The position numbers and the translations under genes were made by a program. Positions 32,125 to 40,464 of a stretch of 43,034 nt of DNA are shown here, in pieces. The notes beneath the pieces were generated by a model, which did no database searches, was not told the DNA's origin, and saw only the letters and a list, made by a program, of their open reading frames with translations. The stretch is from Euryarchaeota archaeon UBA130 (GTDB lineage: Archaea > Thermoplasmatota > Poseidoniia > Poseidoniales > Thalassarchaeaceae): assembly GCA_002505775.1 (NCBI GenBank), contig DAVY01000003.1:1-43034 (forward strand), given 5' to 3'. How positions within the stretch are numbered: position 1 is the stretch's first letter; the number at the start of each line of letters is the position of its first letter.

Positions 32125-32454
32125 ATGAGCGAGCCCGGAGATGTCGAGATTTTCCAAAGGTGGCTCCAAGCCAAGCTTGCAGCTACAGACCATATCGAGG
32201 ATCCCGAAGAGAGGCAGAGGAGAAGAACCCACATCGAATCCGCCATCTCAGAGACCATCTCTTTCAGGGATTCCTTGCAGAAGCTCGAATCACTCGAATC
32301 GCCATCGCCCTTCATAGAGAGGGATTCAGCGGTTAGGTCTATTGAAAATAGAAATGAACTGGTTACAAGTAATGATTCTAATGCCTGCCCAAAGTGTTCT
32401 TCTCTGTTGCTGGCAGATCTTGATTTTTGCCCTGTTTGCGGAGAAGAGATTTAG
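32125..32454 (+). CDS. Small zinc-ribbon protein, unknown function
   Basis: 109 residues from ATG 32125; a GTG at 32107 is in frame but less likely. The N-terminal two thirds are charged and helical (VEIFQRWLQAKLAATDHIED, then RRRTHIESAISETIS). The C-terminus is a compact zinc ribbon with CPKC and CPVC, ending in GEEI. Such domains serve in nucleic acid or protein contacts, so no function is assigned. The stop abuts the stop of convergent kptA with no spacer. Confidence 0.72.
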   Translation: MSEPGDVEIFQRWLQAKLAATDHIEDPEERQRRRTHIESAISETISFRDSLQKLESLESPSPFIERDSAVRSIENRNELVTSNDSNACPKCSSLLLADLDFCPVCGEEI

Positions 32455-33144
32455 TTACTCTTCTTCGTCCCACTTTGCTCTGGCCAACTGGAACTCTGGG
32501 TCATCAGAAGGCAGAACGCTGAGATATTCCCCAGCAACTGAGTCCACCAGGTACACGGTGACGCCCGCGTGCCACACTGTTTCGCCAGAAGCCACCATAG
32601 AAGCAGTGTCTACTTCCAAAATTGTTGGGCTACTGTGATGGACCTTACCGGCCTCTGCGGCTGACCTAACCGTAGCTGAAAGATGTACGTGGGATCTACC
32701 GCTCGGAGAGATTCCGACCTCTAGGAGATTCTCAGCCTCATCCGGTGAGCATGGATAGAAGAGAGAGGGTGGAATATTGTCTGTGGGAAGATCTAGCTCT
32801 ATCTCCACACTATGCCCATAGGTTGCCCTAATCATGTTCCCCCTTACCTCGTATCTTCCTTTTGGATCTGTTTCGGATATCGCCCTAAAGTGGTGTGGCC
32901 TTAGCCAGTGATACCTTCTTTCATTGGACTTCTTGAATTGCCTAATGATGTCTTTGATATCTATCCATCCATTGATATCCATCTCTAAGTCAAACTTCTC
33001 TGGGGCATGCCTGAGCACCAAAGCCAGTCTTCTCGCTATTGAGTCTCTTTCATTCCCCCTCATGATGAACTTGCCCTCTGAATTACAGGCCGGACAAAGA
33101 TCGTCATCCGAGAAATAGCCATGTGTTGCACACTCTCTAATCAT
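32455..33144 (-). CDS. kptA: RNA 2'-phosphotransferase KptA/Tpt1
   Basis: NAD+-dependent enzyme that removes an internal RNA 2'-phosphate, as left by yeast-type tRNA ligation; the role in archaea is unclear. The 229 residues begin with a zinc ribbon (Cys5, His8, Cys17, Cys20), seen in archaeal members. The catalytic tetrad Arg-His-Arg-Arg appears intact: LRHAPE with Arg45 and His46, RATYGHS with Arg106, and GRSHVHLS with Arg150. ATG at 33142-33144 (complement) has GGTGAT three bases upstream. Alternative functions such as ADP-ribosylation of RNA ends have been reported for the family. Confidence 0.92.
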   Translation of the reverse strand: MIRECATHGYFSDDDLCPACNSEGKFIMRGNERDSIARRLALVLRHAPEKFDLEMDINGWIDIKDIIRQFKKSNERRYHWLRPHHFRAISETDPKGRYEVRGNMIRATYGHSVEIELDLPTDNIPPSLFYPCSPDEAENLLEVGISPSGRSHVHLSATVRSAAEAGKVHHSSPTILEVDTASMVASGETVWHAGVTVYLVDSVAGEYLSVLPSDDPEFQLARAKWDEEE

Positions 33145-33220
33145 ATTATCACCCCTCCCAGTTGAAGCCTTCTCATGAACCTCTCGGTCGGTCGCCTACA
33201 CGCAATTTACCTACCAAGGG

Positions 33221-33227
33221 TTATTTT
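33221..33227 (+). promoter_or_regulatory. TATA-like box for thiolase gene
   Basis: TTATTTT is centred about 25 nt upstream of GTG 33249, the spacing of a leaderless archaeal promoter. It lies inside the extended open frame and so supports the shorter thiolase protein. Confidence 0.4.
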
Positions 33228-33248
33228 CCCCTAGTACCTCCGGAACAT

Positions 33249-34379
33249 GTGGGAGTGGTAATTGTCGATTGGATGAGGAGTCCATTCCATCGTGCACACA
33301 AGGGGGAGCTGTCGGAAACACGTCCAGATGAAATGCTCTCGCAAGTCACAAAGGCGCTTCTAGAAAGAAACCTATTCGACACCAGTGAGATTGATGATAT
33401 CATTGTCGGTTGTGCTTATCCGGAGGGCGAGCAAGGTTACAACATAGGAAGATTAGCCACATTCTTGGGAGAATTACCTGTCAGTGTCCCGGGTATGACA
33501 ATCAATAGGTTGTGCGGGTCTTCCATGCAAGCAATCATGGTCGCCGCTTCTAGCATTCAATCAGGATGGGGGGAGTGCTTCCTATGTGCTGGTGTAGAAT
33601 CCATGAGCAGGGTGAAAAGAAGGGGTTTCAATTGGAGCCCCCACCCTTCTTTGGAAGCAGAGTTTCCGGAGGCCTACATCAATATGGGAATTACAGCCGA
33701 AAATGTTGCAGAATCATGGGAAATATCCAGACTTTCTCAGGAGGAGTTTGCTCTTGACTCCCACTCCAAGGCTATCTACGCACGGGATAATGGGTACTTC
33801 AAAGAAGAAATATGCCCTATTGAGAACGATATTGGAATCATAGAAGAGGATGGTTGCATGAGGGATACTAGTTTGGAGTCAATGTCTAAACTAAGTCCAG
33901 TTTTTGTCGAAAATGGTACTGTCACAGCGGCAACATCCTCTCCATTGACTGACGGGGTTGTTTGCATGTTGATTTGCAGTGAGGAGTTTGCCGAAAGGAA
34001 CGGCATGGAACCTTTGGCCAGGATCGTTTCCAGCGCAGTTACAGGTTGTCCCCCAGAGCTGATGGGAATAGGCCCTATCTCCTCGACTAAACTAGTTCTT
34101 CAGAGGTCAGGCTGGGAAATCGGGGACGTGGATATTTTTGAAATCAACGAAGCATTCTCGTCTCAAAGCCTCGCAGTGATAGATGAACTATCCATCGATC
34201 GAGGCAAAGTTAACATCGATGGCGGTGCAATATCAATAGGCCATCCACTTGGAGCTTCCGGAGCCAGAATAGTTGGAAAGGCAGCCTCTTTACTCAAAAG
34301 GACAGGATCGAGCAAGGCCGTCGCAACAATGTGCATTGGGGGCGGGATGGGAATCTCAGTTTCACTTGAGAGAATCTAG
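33249..34379 (+). CDS. Thiolase (acetyl-CoA acetyltransferase/acyltransferase)
   Basis: Condenses or cleaves acyl-CoA with CoA. From GTG 33249 it is 376 residues. The frame is open back to a TTG at 33162, but family alignment begins at VGVVIVDWMRSPF. The three catalytic positions are present: Cys89 in NRLCGSS, His332 in GGAISIGHPLGASG, and Cys362 in CIGGGMG, with NEAF as the fourth block. This is the degradative/biosynthetic two-cysteine thiolase type, not the SCP2-like archaeal thiolase that works with HMG-CoA synthase. A role in fatty acid breakdown is likely for a marine heterotroph, but no other beta-oxidation gene is here. Confidence 0.92.
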   Translation: MGVVIVDWMRSPFHRAHKGELSETRPDEMLSQVTKALLERNLFDTSEIDDIIVGCAYPEGEQGYNIGRLATFLGELPVSVPGMTINRLCGSSMQAIMVAASSIQSGWGECFLCAGVESMSRVKRRGFNWSPHPSLEAEFPEAYINMGITAENVAESWEISRLSQEEFALDSHSKAIYARDNGYFKEEICPIENDIGIIEEDGCMRDTSLESMSKLSPVFVENGTVTAATSSPLTDGVVCMLICSEEFAERNGMEPLARIVSSAVTGCPPELMGIGPISSTKLVLQRSGWEIGDVDIFEINEAFSSQSLAVIDELSIDRGKVNIDGGAISIGHPLGASGARIVGKAASLLKRTGSSKAVATMCIGGGMGISVSLERI

Positions 34380-34930
34380 ACAACCAATAGGCCGTCACAT
34401 TCAGGGCACCTGTCTGCTTCCGCGAGCAGAGACGGAATTACAGCTAAGATGCTTGAGCAATGGGGGCATAATGCAACAACCTCCTTCTCGCCCACTGGCG
34501 ATACCCCAATTTCCTTTGCTCCTCCAAACCATGAAATGAATGAGGGGTTGTTCATCGTCGGGATCCTTCTCAATGATGTTATCCCCAGAAGTACGTACAA
34601 CCCTCCGATTATGACCGAAGGTCCTGTGAAGATAATCAAGAACCCCTCAGTAATGAAACATATACCTAGGCAACCCAAAGAGATTGTGCTGATGAAAATT
34701 CCAGCTCCCTTGCGCAATCTCAAAAGAACGGAGCCCAGTATAGAAATCGGTACAGCAACTAATCCTAGCACCAAGGGGAATATGAAGAAAATTGAATTCT
34801 CATAAGGTAGACTGAAAATCACTAATATCTGTACTAAGGATAGTAAGAAAATCAGAATTGACACGTGTCTGACTATAGATTCCATGCCCCGGCTCATGCG
34901 TTTCAAGCCCCACAGGAGCGACGCACTCAT
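34376..34930 (-). CDS. Membrane protein with C-terminal zinc ribbon
   Basis: 184 residues, unknown function. Four hydrophobic helices are visible: about 24-40, 46-67, 77-96 and 100-117. A cytoplasm-like C-terminus has a zinc ribbon, LCPHC and RCPEC, followed by DGLLVV. The membrane part has no recognised transporter motif. Zinc-ribbon membrane proteins of this plan are common and poorly characterised. Its stop shares CTAG with the thiolase stop. It is divergent from coaBC with only 23 bp between starts, so the two promoters must overlap the coding regions or be very compact. Confidence 0.75.
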   Translation of the reverse strand: MSASLLWGLKRMSRGMESIVRHVSILIFLLSLVQILVIFSLPYENSIFFIFPLVLGLVAVPISILGSVLLRLRKGAGIFISTISLGCLGICFITEGFLIIFTGPSVIIGGLYVLLGITSLRRIPTMNNPSFISWFGGAKEIGVSPVGEKEVVALCPHCSSILAVIPSLLAEADRCPECDGLLVV

Positions 34931-34953
34931 GAATCACTCGGCAATCCGAAAGC

Positions 34954-36141
34954 ATGGTCTCGGACACCGGCGTGAGCCTCCATGGCGAATCTCTGGCCAA
35001 TAAGCGCATACTATTGGCAATAACCGGTGGAATCGCTGCGGTAGAGTCAGTCAAGTTGTCAAGGGAGATTAGGAGACACGGTGCATCCGTTCACCCCATC
35101 ATGACCAAAGAGGCGACCAAAGTTATCACTCCCTTAGCCATCTCTTGGGGTACTGGATCAGAAGTTATCACTGCTTGGGATTCATCAATGTCGCAACTGG
35201 GGAACTACGACGCCATCGTGGTAGCTCCGGCTACCAGGAACTCAATCGCTAAGCATTTGAATGGAATAATGGACTCTCCGGTGATGATGGCTCTATCTGC
35301 AGCCCGAGGGAACGGAACGCCACTGATATTTGTCCCTTCGATGCATTCTGATCTTTTTGATGACCCTGTAACTGCGGATTTACTGGACTCACTTGAGAAA
35401 GAAGGCTCCCATATCATTCTAGATGAGGAAAGAGAGGGAAAAAGGAAACAATCGGACCCAATCGAGATTGTTTCACAGCTATGCCATATCGTTAACTCAT
35501 CTCTTCCGAAAAGGAAAAAAATTGCCTTGACCCTAGGGGCCAACTCTTCCCCAATTGATGATATTCGCAGTATTGTAAATACATCTTCAGGAAATACAGG
35601 GTGGTCAATTTCAGAATTTTTATACAGAATGGGCCATGACGTGATTTGTATTGCTGGAAACACTTCGTCAACGCCGACGTTCAAACTCCCTGATGTCAGA
35701 CACCGTACCTCTCCAGAAGAAATGTTGAATGAAGCGAAGCAAGTCTCCAAAGAAGAAGTCCCAGATGTGTGGATATTCTCTGCGGCAGTATTAGATTATG
35801 TCCCCGAGGTAGTTCCTGGAAAGATTCCCAGTGGTGACGCAAATATCTCGATAAGCCTAGTACCGACAAAAAAGCAGATTCCAGAAATTCTCTCCAGCAT
35901 GGAAAGGAGCGTCTCAATAGGGTTCAAGCTTGAAAGCAATATTGGTCATTCCGAATTAATTGAAAAGGCAAAGTTGCAGATGGACAAGTATTCACTAGAT
36001 GCGGTCATTGCTAATCGGCTACAGGATTTGGTCGATCCCGATGCTCCTAGGTGTTGGCTAGTTGATTCCAATGGCAGTACAACCGAGGTTCCCGATTTGC
36101 AATCCCTATGCTTGAAAATAGAGGAATATATCTCCAATTAG
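34954..36141 (+). CDS. coaBC: CoaBC: phosphopantothenoylcysteine decarboxylase/synthetase
   Basis: Bifunctional coenzyme A synthesis enzyme. Residues ~17-185 form the FMN-binding decarboxylase (CoaC): RILLAITGGIAAVESVKLSREIRR, then VVAPATRNSIAKH and FVPSMHSDLF. From ~190 the synthetase (CoaB) has ALTLGANSSPIDDIRSIVN, NTSSGNTGWSIS, and a later GFKLES segment. The length of 395 is normal. Odd points: the histidine usually found just before the VVAPAT strand is not visible (the segment reads SMSQLGNYDA), and the PxMN motif reads PSMH. The first may affect catalysis or reflect an archaeal variant. ATG 34954 gives a ~16 residue N-terminal lead. Confidence 0.9.
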   Translation: MVSDTGVSLHGESLANKRILLAITGGIAAVESVKLSREIRRHGASVHPIMTKEATKVITPLAISWGTGSEVITAWDSSMSQLGNYDAIVVAPATRNSIAKHLNGIMDSPVMMALSAARGNGTPLIFVPSMHSDLFDDPVTADLLDSLEKEGSHIILDEEREGKRKQSDPIEIVSQLCHIVNSSLPKRKKIALTLGANSSPIDDIRSIVNTSSGNTGWSISEFLYRMGHDVICIAGNTSSTPTFKLPDVRHRTSPEEMLNEAKQVSKEEVPDVWIFSAAVLDYVPEVVPGKIPSGDANISISLVPTKKQIPEILSSMERSVSIGFKLESNIGHSELIEKAKLQMDKYSLDAVIANRLQDLVDPDAPRCWLVDSNGSTTEVPDLQSLCLKIEEYISN

Positions 36142-36146
36142 GCCCG

Positions 36147-36156
36147 TTAATATACG
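36147..36156 (+). promoter_or_regulatory. TATA-like box for proS
   Basis: TTAATATACG lies in the 48 bp gap after coaBC, centred about 38 nt before the proS ATG. It is one of the better TATA matches in the window and indicates that proS has its own promoter. Confidence 0.5.
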
Positions 36157-36189
36157 AATTATTCAAACCGAACTCGTACTCGGCGTTAC

Positions 36190-37710
36190 ATGGGCGCTCC
36201 GAGAAAGGCCAAGAGGGGAATACCCCCGAAATCAGATTTCAACTCCTGGTACCCTTCAATTGTAGAGATAGCTGATTTGGTGGATAAAAGGTATCCGATC
36301 AAGGGAATGGATGTATGGAAGCCATACGGCCTCAAGGCGATGTCCCTTATCGATGGTTTGGCCAGAGAGCAGATGGCCCTAACAGACCACCATGAACATA
36401 GATTCCCATTACTAGTCCCCGAGAATCTTCTGGATAAGGAAAACAAGCTAGTCTCGAGGTTGAAAGCGGCCAGAGAAGCAGGTGTAGACCCCTCTGAACT
36501 CAGGATGGAAGAAGAGGACTCCGGCTTCAAAAAAGAAGTATATTGGGTAACCCATGGCGGGGAGAATGAGTTAGAAGCACCCATGTTCCTCAGACCAACC
36601 TCTGAGACGCCTATGTATACAATGTTCTCACTTTGGGTCAGAAGTCATTCCGATCTTCCTCTGAAAACATTCCAAATCGTCAATACCTTCCGATACGAGA
36701 CCAAACAGACTAGGTCATTCATTAGAGTAAGAGAGATTCACTTTTTCGAGGCACACACGGTACATAAGGATGAGAAAGGGGCTACAGAGCAAATTTCCGA
36801 AGATGCAACCATGGTTCAAAGGATTCTCCACGACCTATGTCTTCCGAGCCTTGTCTCCAAGAGGCCTGTTTGGGATACATTTCCCGGTGCATGGTACACT
36901 ATGGCTGCCGATGTAGTCATGCCAAATGGAAGAACCTTACAGGTTGCAACCTATCACCATTACAGGGATCAGTGGGCTAGGGCCTTCGATCTCAAGTATG
37001 AGGATCAAAACGGAGAGAATCAGTTTTGCCATCAGACCACATTTGGCATGTCCGAGAGGTTGCTCGGGTCATTGGTTGGAATGCATGGAGACGATAAGGG
37101 ACTAATAATGCCTCCAGCCGTCGCCCCTTACCAAGTAGTCCTACTTCCCATTGCCTCCCATGTGAGGGATGATGTAATACCCGCTATCCATAAGATAAGA
37201 GACAGTCTCAATGATGCTGGATTAAGGACATACGTTGACGATAGAGACGTCAGGCCCGGTGTTAAGCACTATGACTGGGAGATCAAGGGAGTACCGATAA
37301 GACTTGAGCTGGGGCCAAGGGACATTGACTCGGGAAATTGCATTATATCCGAGAGAACTGGGAAGAAATACGAGGCCCCAATAAGCGATATTCTAAACTC
37401 CGTAAATTCAGCATTGGTTTCCGTCGCAGACGTGCTTAGAGATAGGGCTGGTGGACATTTCTCTGATCTCGTTTCGGAACTCCCTGAGATTTCAAATGTT
37501 GGGGAAGGACACCAATTCACTTCTCCAATAGTGGATGGAATGGTGTATTCATTTCCATTCTGTGGAACTGATTCCGACGCAGAAATTCTAGAGAAGCTTT
37601 CGGGACTTACAATGCTTGGAGAATGCGTTGAGGAATATGACAAACCCAGGAAATGCGTAATCACCGGAAAGAAGACAACCAAGAAGCAACATCTAGCCAG
37701 GATGTATTAG
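36190..37710 (+). CDS. proS: Prolyl-tRNA synthetase, archaeal/eukaryotic type
   Basis: Charges tRNA-Pro. Class II enzyme of 506 residues without the bacterial editing insertion. The N-terminus FNSWYPSIVEIADLVD is typical. Class II landmarks: FLRPTSETPMYTMFSLW, motif 2 FRYETKQTRSFIRVREI, and motif 3 GMSERLLGSLVGMHGDDKG. The anticodon-binding domain starts at the VAPYQVVLLPI strand, and a C-terminal domain ends in CVITGKK...HLARMY, as in archaeal ProRS with its final Tyr. The 3' end overlaps a convergent gene by 4 bp. Confidence 0.97.
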   Translation: MGAPRKAKRGIPPKSDFNSWYPSIVEIADLVDKRYPIKGMDVWKPYGLKAMSLIDGLAREQMALTDHHEHRFPLLVPENLLDKENKLVSRLKAAREAGVDPSELRMEEEDSGFKKEVYWVTHGGENELEAPMFLRPTSETPMYTMFSLWVRSHSDLPLKTFQIVNTFRYETKQTRSFIRVREIHFFEAHTVHKDEKGATEQISEDATMVQRILHDLCLPSLVSKRPVWDTFPGAWYTMAADVVMPNGRTLQVATYHHYRDQWARAFDLKYEDQNGENQFCHQTTFGMSERLLGSLVGMHGDDKGLIMPPAVAPYQVVLLPIASHVRDDVIPAIHKIRDSLNDAGLRTYVDDRDVRPGVKHYDWEIKGVPIRLELGPRDIDSGNCIISERTGKKYEAPISDILNSVNSALVSVADVLRDRAGGHFSDLVSELPEISNVGEGHQFTSPIVDGMVYSFPFCGTDSDAEILEKLSGLTMLGECVEEYDKPRKCVITGKKTTKKQHLARMY

Positions 37711-38576
37711 CTTCTCTTCCTAGCAGTAATAATCATCATTAATGCAAAAAGCATCATCATTGCACCATCTGCAATTTCACCAGTGCCGGATTCTCCCCAA
37801 GCATCCTTATTCTCAAAATCCTGATATTCGGTCCAAATAAGGCGGGTGTTTGAGTCACAATAAGAAACCCGATTTGCTTCCTCGGAAAGAGTTGTAATGG
37901 AATCTCCCGAACCATTGGAGAATGCCACTATCAAATCATCTTCGTAAAGCGTTGACAAATACGAGTAGGGAGGGGCGTCGACATACCAATTTCTATTATC
38001 AAATCTAACTGGATCGTTATCTGAAACCCAAGTCGAATTACCAGTATCTACTATCTCTGCCGAGCCATTCTGAGAAACTTGCCACTCTATTGTGTAGGAA
38101 GAGCCGTTATTGAGTCCAGTCATCTTCCAAACAATGAACAGAGTGTTGTTCTGCAACTGCGCACTAGAGCTGAATTCAAGCTCCTGCTCTGGGGGCTCAT
38201 CTTCGCATATTGGTAGAACCGTACCTATTCCGACTACGACGTTGAAACCAGAAATCGTCAGTAGTGTGAACATAATAAGAGGCAAAACAACTCTTCTCCG
38301 AGGTTTCTTTTGGGAGCCAAGATTCACTGTGCCCACGGAGTCTTTTATTGGTATCTCAACCCCGCCATTTCCGTTCATTGCTTTTATGCCACTCTCGGGA
38401 GGTTCGACTGGAGGCTCAACCCCCATATCCTCCAATGCTTCTCTTCCATATATTCTCTCAGCCATAGAATAAAGCTTCTTATCTCCACTAATCTCAGAGG
38501 GATCTATCGTTCCATCAAGGACCCCCTTAATCTTGTCAGAGTCCTCCATGGCTCCTCGGCCGATTGGATACTTCAT
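37707..38576 (-). CDS. Predicted surface protein with two membrane anchors, unknown function
   Basis: 289 residues. The first ~95 are soluble and charged, ending in the basic patch KKPRRR. A membrane helix follows at about 97-120 (VVLPLIMFTLLTISGFNVVVGIG). The next ~140 residues are rich in Asn, Ser and Thr and hold several N-glycosylation sequons (NNT, NGS, NST, NGS). A final hydrophobic helix (MMMLFALMMIITA) is capped by RKRS. This fits a cytoplasm-outside-cytoplasm topology with an exposed glycosylated domain. The C-terminal helix plus basic tail is reminiscent of sorting tails, but no PGF motif is present. The N-terminal part may be a low-complexity regulatory segment. Confidence 0.65.
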   Translation of the reverse strand: MKYPIGRGAMEDSDKIKGVLDGTIDPSEISGDKKLYSMAERIYGREALEDMGVEPPVEPPESGIKAMNGNGGVEIPIKDSVGTVNLGSQKKPRRRVVLPLIMFTLLTISGFNVVVGIGTVLPICEDEPPEQELEFSSSAQLQNNTLFIVWKMTGLNNGSSYTIEWQVSQNGSAEIVDTGNSTWVSDNDPVRFDNRNWYVDAPPYSYLSTLYEDDLIVAFSNGSGDSITTLSEEANRVSYCDSNTRLIWTEYQDFENKDAWGESGTGEIADGAMMMLFALMMIITARKRS

Positions 38577-38612
38577 GAATGAAACCCCAATCCGAATGCG
38601 AAAATGTTAGAT

Positions 38613-39554
38613 TCAAGACAGTAGAGATTCGCATGAATCCACGATATCTCCGTAAGTTATCCCCATGAGATTCATTAGTTCTCCCGGCTCGCCACTTTCC
38701 CCAAATCTATCAGAAACACCTACCATCCTAATCGGAACCCCTCCTCTGTATGAAACGTGCTCAGAGACCGCACTCCCTAGTCCACCAATCACCGAATGAT
38801 CTTCCGCAGTAACAATTCCCTTGCATTCTTGAACGAGCTCATCAATCAACTCTGTATCCAGAGGCTTAATCGTGTGCATGTCGACGACGGTAGACTCGAC
38901 CCCATTTTTTGACAGCTCCTCTGCCGCTCTGATGGCCTCGGAGACCATCACTCCACAAGCGATTATAGCCACATCAGATCCCTCACGAAGTATCGACCCC
39001 TTGCCAATCCTAAGCTTCTTACAACTTTCCTCATCGTACATTCTGGGAGTCTTGTTTCTGGCAGTTCTGGTGTATGAAGGCCTCCCATGATCAAGTAACT
39101 GAATAGTCAGCTCTTCCGATGAGAGATCGTCACAAGGGTGTATTACTGTCATTCCTGGTATGGTCCTATACAACGCCAGATCTTCTATTGACTGAGCGCT
39201 ACTTCCGTCTGTTCCAGTATGTATGCCTCCATGGCTTCCACAAAGATGTAGCACCAAGCCAGGTCTGGCAACACCATTCCTAACTTGTTCGAATCCCCTC
39301 TCAGTGAAAATTGCAAAGGTACTTGCAAACGGAATCTTTCCTGATGACGCCATTCCAGCTCCTACCAAAATCATATTCTGTTCCGCAATACCGAGAGATA
39401 CTGTTCTTTCTGGATTAGCCTCTCTGAAAAGGCAAGACTTTGTTGATTTACCCAAATCGGCCTCCAGTACGACTACACGCGGATCATCGGCCAACCGCAG
39501 TAGTGCAGAGCCATATCCATCTCTCGAGGCTCCACCAGTTGATGGAGCACTCAT
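38613..39554 (-). CDS. Transketolase, C-terminal subunit
   Basis: Second half of a split transketolase (pyrimidine-binding and C-terminal domains), 313 residues. It has AEQNMILVGAGMASSGKIPF, with the glutamate that activates the thiamine ring. GIHTGTDGSSAQSIEDLALYRTIPGM follows, the typical region of transketolase and DXS-like enzymes. The C-terminal domain starts around GSDVAIIACGVMV. It overlaps the N-terminal half by 4 bp, with the order N then C along the minus strand. Splitting into two genes is usual in archaea. It transfers two-carbon units between sugar phosphates, and sedoheptulose 7-phosphate would link to GmhA. Confidence 0.93.
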   Translation of the reverse strand: MSAPSTGGASRDGYGSALLRLADDPRVVVLEADLGKSTKSCLFREANPERTVSLGIAEQNMILVGAGMASSGKIPFASTFAIFTERGFEQVRNGVARPGLVLHLCGSHGGIHTGTDGSSAQSIEDLALYRTIPGMTVIHPCDDLSSEELTIQLLDHGRPSYTRTARNKTPRMYDEESCKKLRIGKGSILREGSDVAIIACGVMVSEAIRAAEELSKNGVESTVVDMHTIKPLDTELIDELVQECKGIVTAEDHSVIGGLGSAVSEHVSYRGGVPIRMVGVSDRFGESGEPGELMNLMGITYGDIVDSCESLLS

Positions 39555-40387
39555 GACAACTCCTCCAACGCTATTACTAGCTCGTTATCGTTCGGGGCTT
39601 TACCATGGAATGAAGGATTATCCTCCATAAAAGAAACACCCTTCCCCTTGATTGTATGAGCCACGATCGCTGTTGGAGAGGCTGTCATTGACGAACACCA
39701 TTGTATTGCCTGCGAAACCTGTTCCATATCATGTCCATCAATTTCCATTACATCCCAGCCAAACGAAGTAAGCTTTGCCCCGACGTCCCCGACCTCCATT
39801 TGGACCTCTACAAAATCATCGTTCTGTATCCGATTCCTATCAACAATAAGATTCAATCTTCCCACGGAATGAAAATCAGCGGCCATTGCAGCCTCCCAAA
39901 ACTGCCCCTCCTGTATTTCTCCATCTCCAACCATCACCCAAACATCACGATTACTGGAATCCATCCTTGCGGCTAATGCACATCCTAGTCCGAAAGACAG
40001 CCCCATCCCCAAGCTTCCTGCCGAAAAATCGACCCCGTTTGTCCATTTCATATCCACGTGGCCTTGACAAACTGAGCCCAACTTACGAAATGACATCATG
40101 TCATCTTCAGTGATGAAGCCCATTTCGAATAGAATCGAGTAGACGGCAGGGCTCGCGTGACCTTTGCTCATGATGAATCGATCTCTATCCGGCCAATCCG
40201 GGTTCTCGACATCGAACCTTAGTTGATTTCCATAAAGGGCAGCGATGATATCGATCGCGGACAATGATCCTCCAGGATGACCAGCACCAGCAGCATGAAT
40301 CATTTTCACTATGTGCCTCCGACATCTCAAAGCCAACTCGCCTAGCTGTGATGTTGTCATATCAGATGCCCGGTCTGCTGAATTCAT
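39551..40387 (-). CDS. Transketolase, N-terminal subunit
   Basis: First half of a split transketolase, 278 residues, binding the diphosphate of thiamine diphosphate. It shows HPGGSLSAIDIIAALY, SKGHASPAVYSILFEMG, and the cofactor motif GDGEIQEGQFWEAAMAA ending in DRNRIQ (the GDG to N pattern). ATG at 40385-40387 (complement); a second ATG 9 codons later is possible. It is followed by the C-terminal half with a 4 bp overlap, so translation is coupled. It is divergent from mqnE. Confidence 0.94.
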   Translation of the reverse strand: MNSADRASDMTTSQLGELALRCRRHIVKMIHAAGAGHPGGSLSAIDIIAALYGNQLRFDVENPDWPDRDRFIMSKGHASPAVYSILFEMGFITEDDMMSFRKLGSVCQGHVDMKWTNGVDFSAGSLGMGLSFGLGCALAARMDSSNRDVWVMVGDGEIQEGQFWEAAMAADFHSVGRLNLIVDRNRIQNDDFVEVQMEVGDVGAKLTSFGWDVMEIDGHDMEQVSQAIQWCSSMTASPTAIVAHTIKGKGVSFMEDNPSFHGKAPNDNELVIALEELS

Positions 40388-40450
40388 GGACCTGCTAGAA
40401 AATCTAACTAATGATGCTTTCCGGACGGTCGTAACGTGAACGTAGACGAA

Positions 40451-40460
40451 TTCTTATCAC
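40451..40460 (+). promoter_or_regulatory. TATA-like box upstream of mqnE
   Basis: TTCTTATCAC is only about 10 nt before ATG 40465 but about 33 nt before the in-frame ATG at 40489. If this is the TATA box, the mqnE message would start at or near 40489 and the protein would be 8 residues shorter. Confidence 0.35.
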
Positions 40461-40464
40461 GGCG

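Noticed and set aside
33162..33248. 29-codon N-terminal extension of the thiolase
   Set aside because: A TTG start would add a non-conserved lead. Thiolase similarity and the Cys89 position fit GTG 33249, with a TATA-like box at the right distance.
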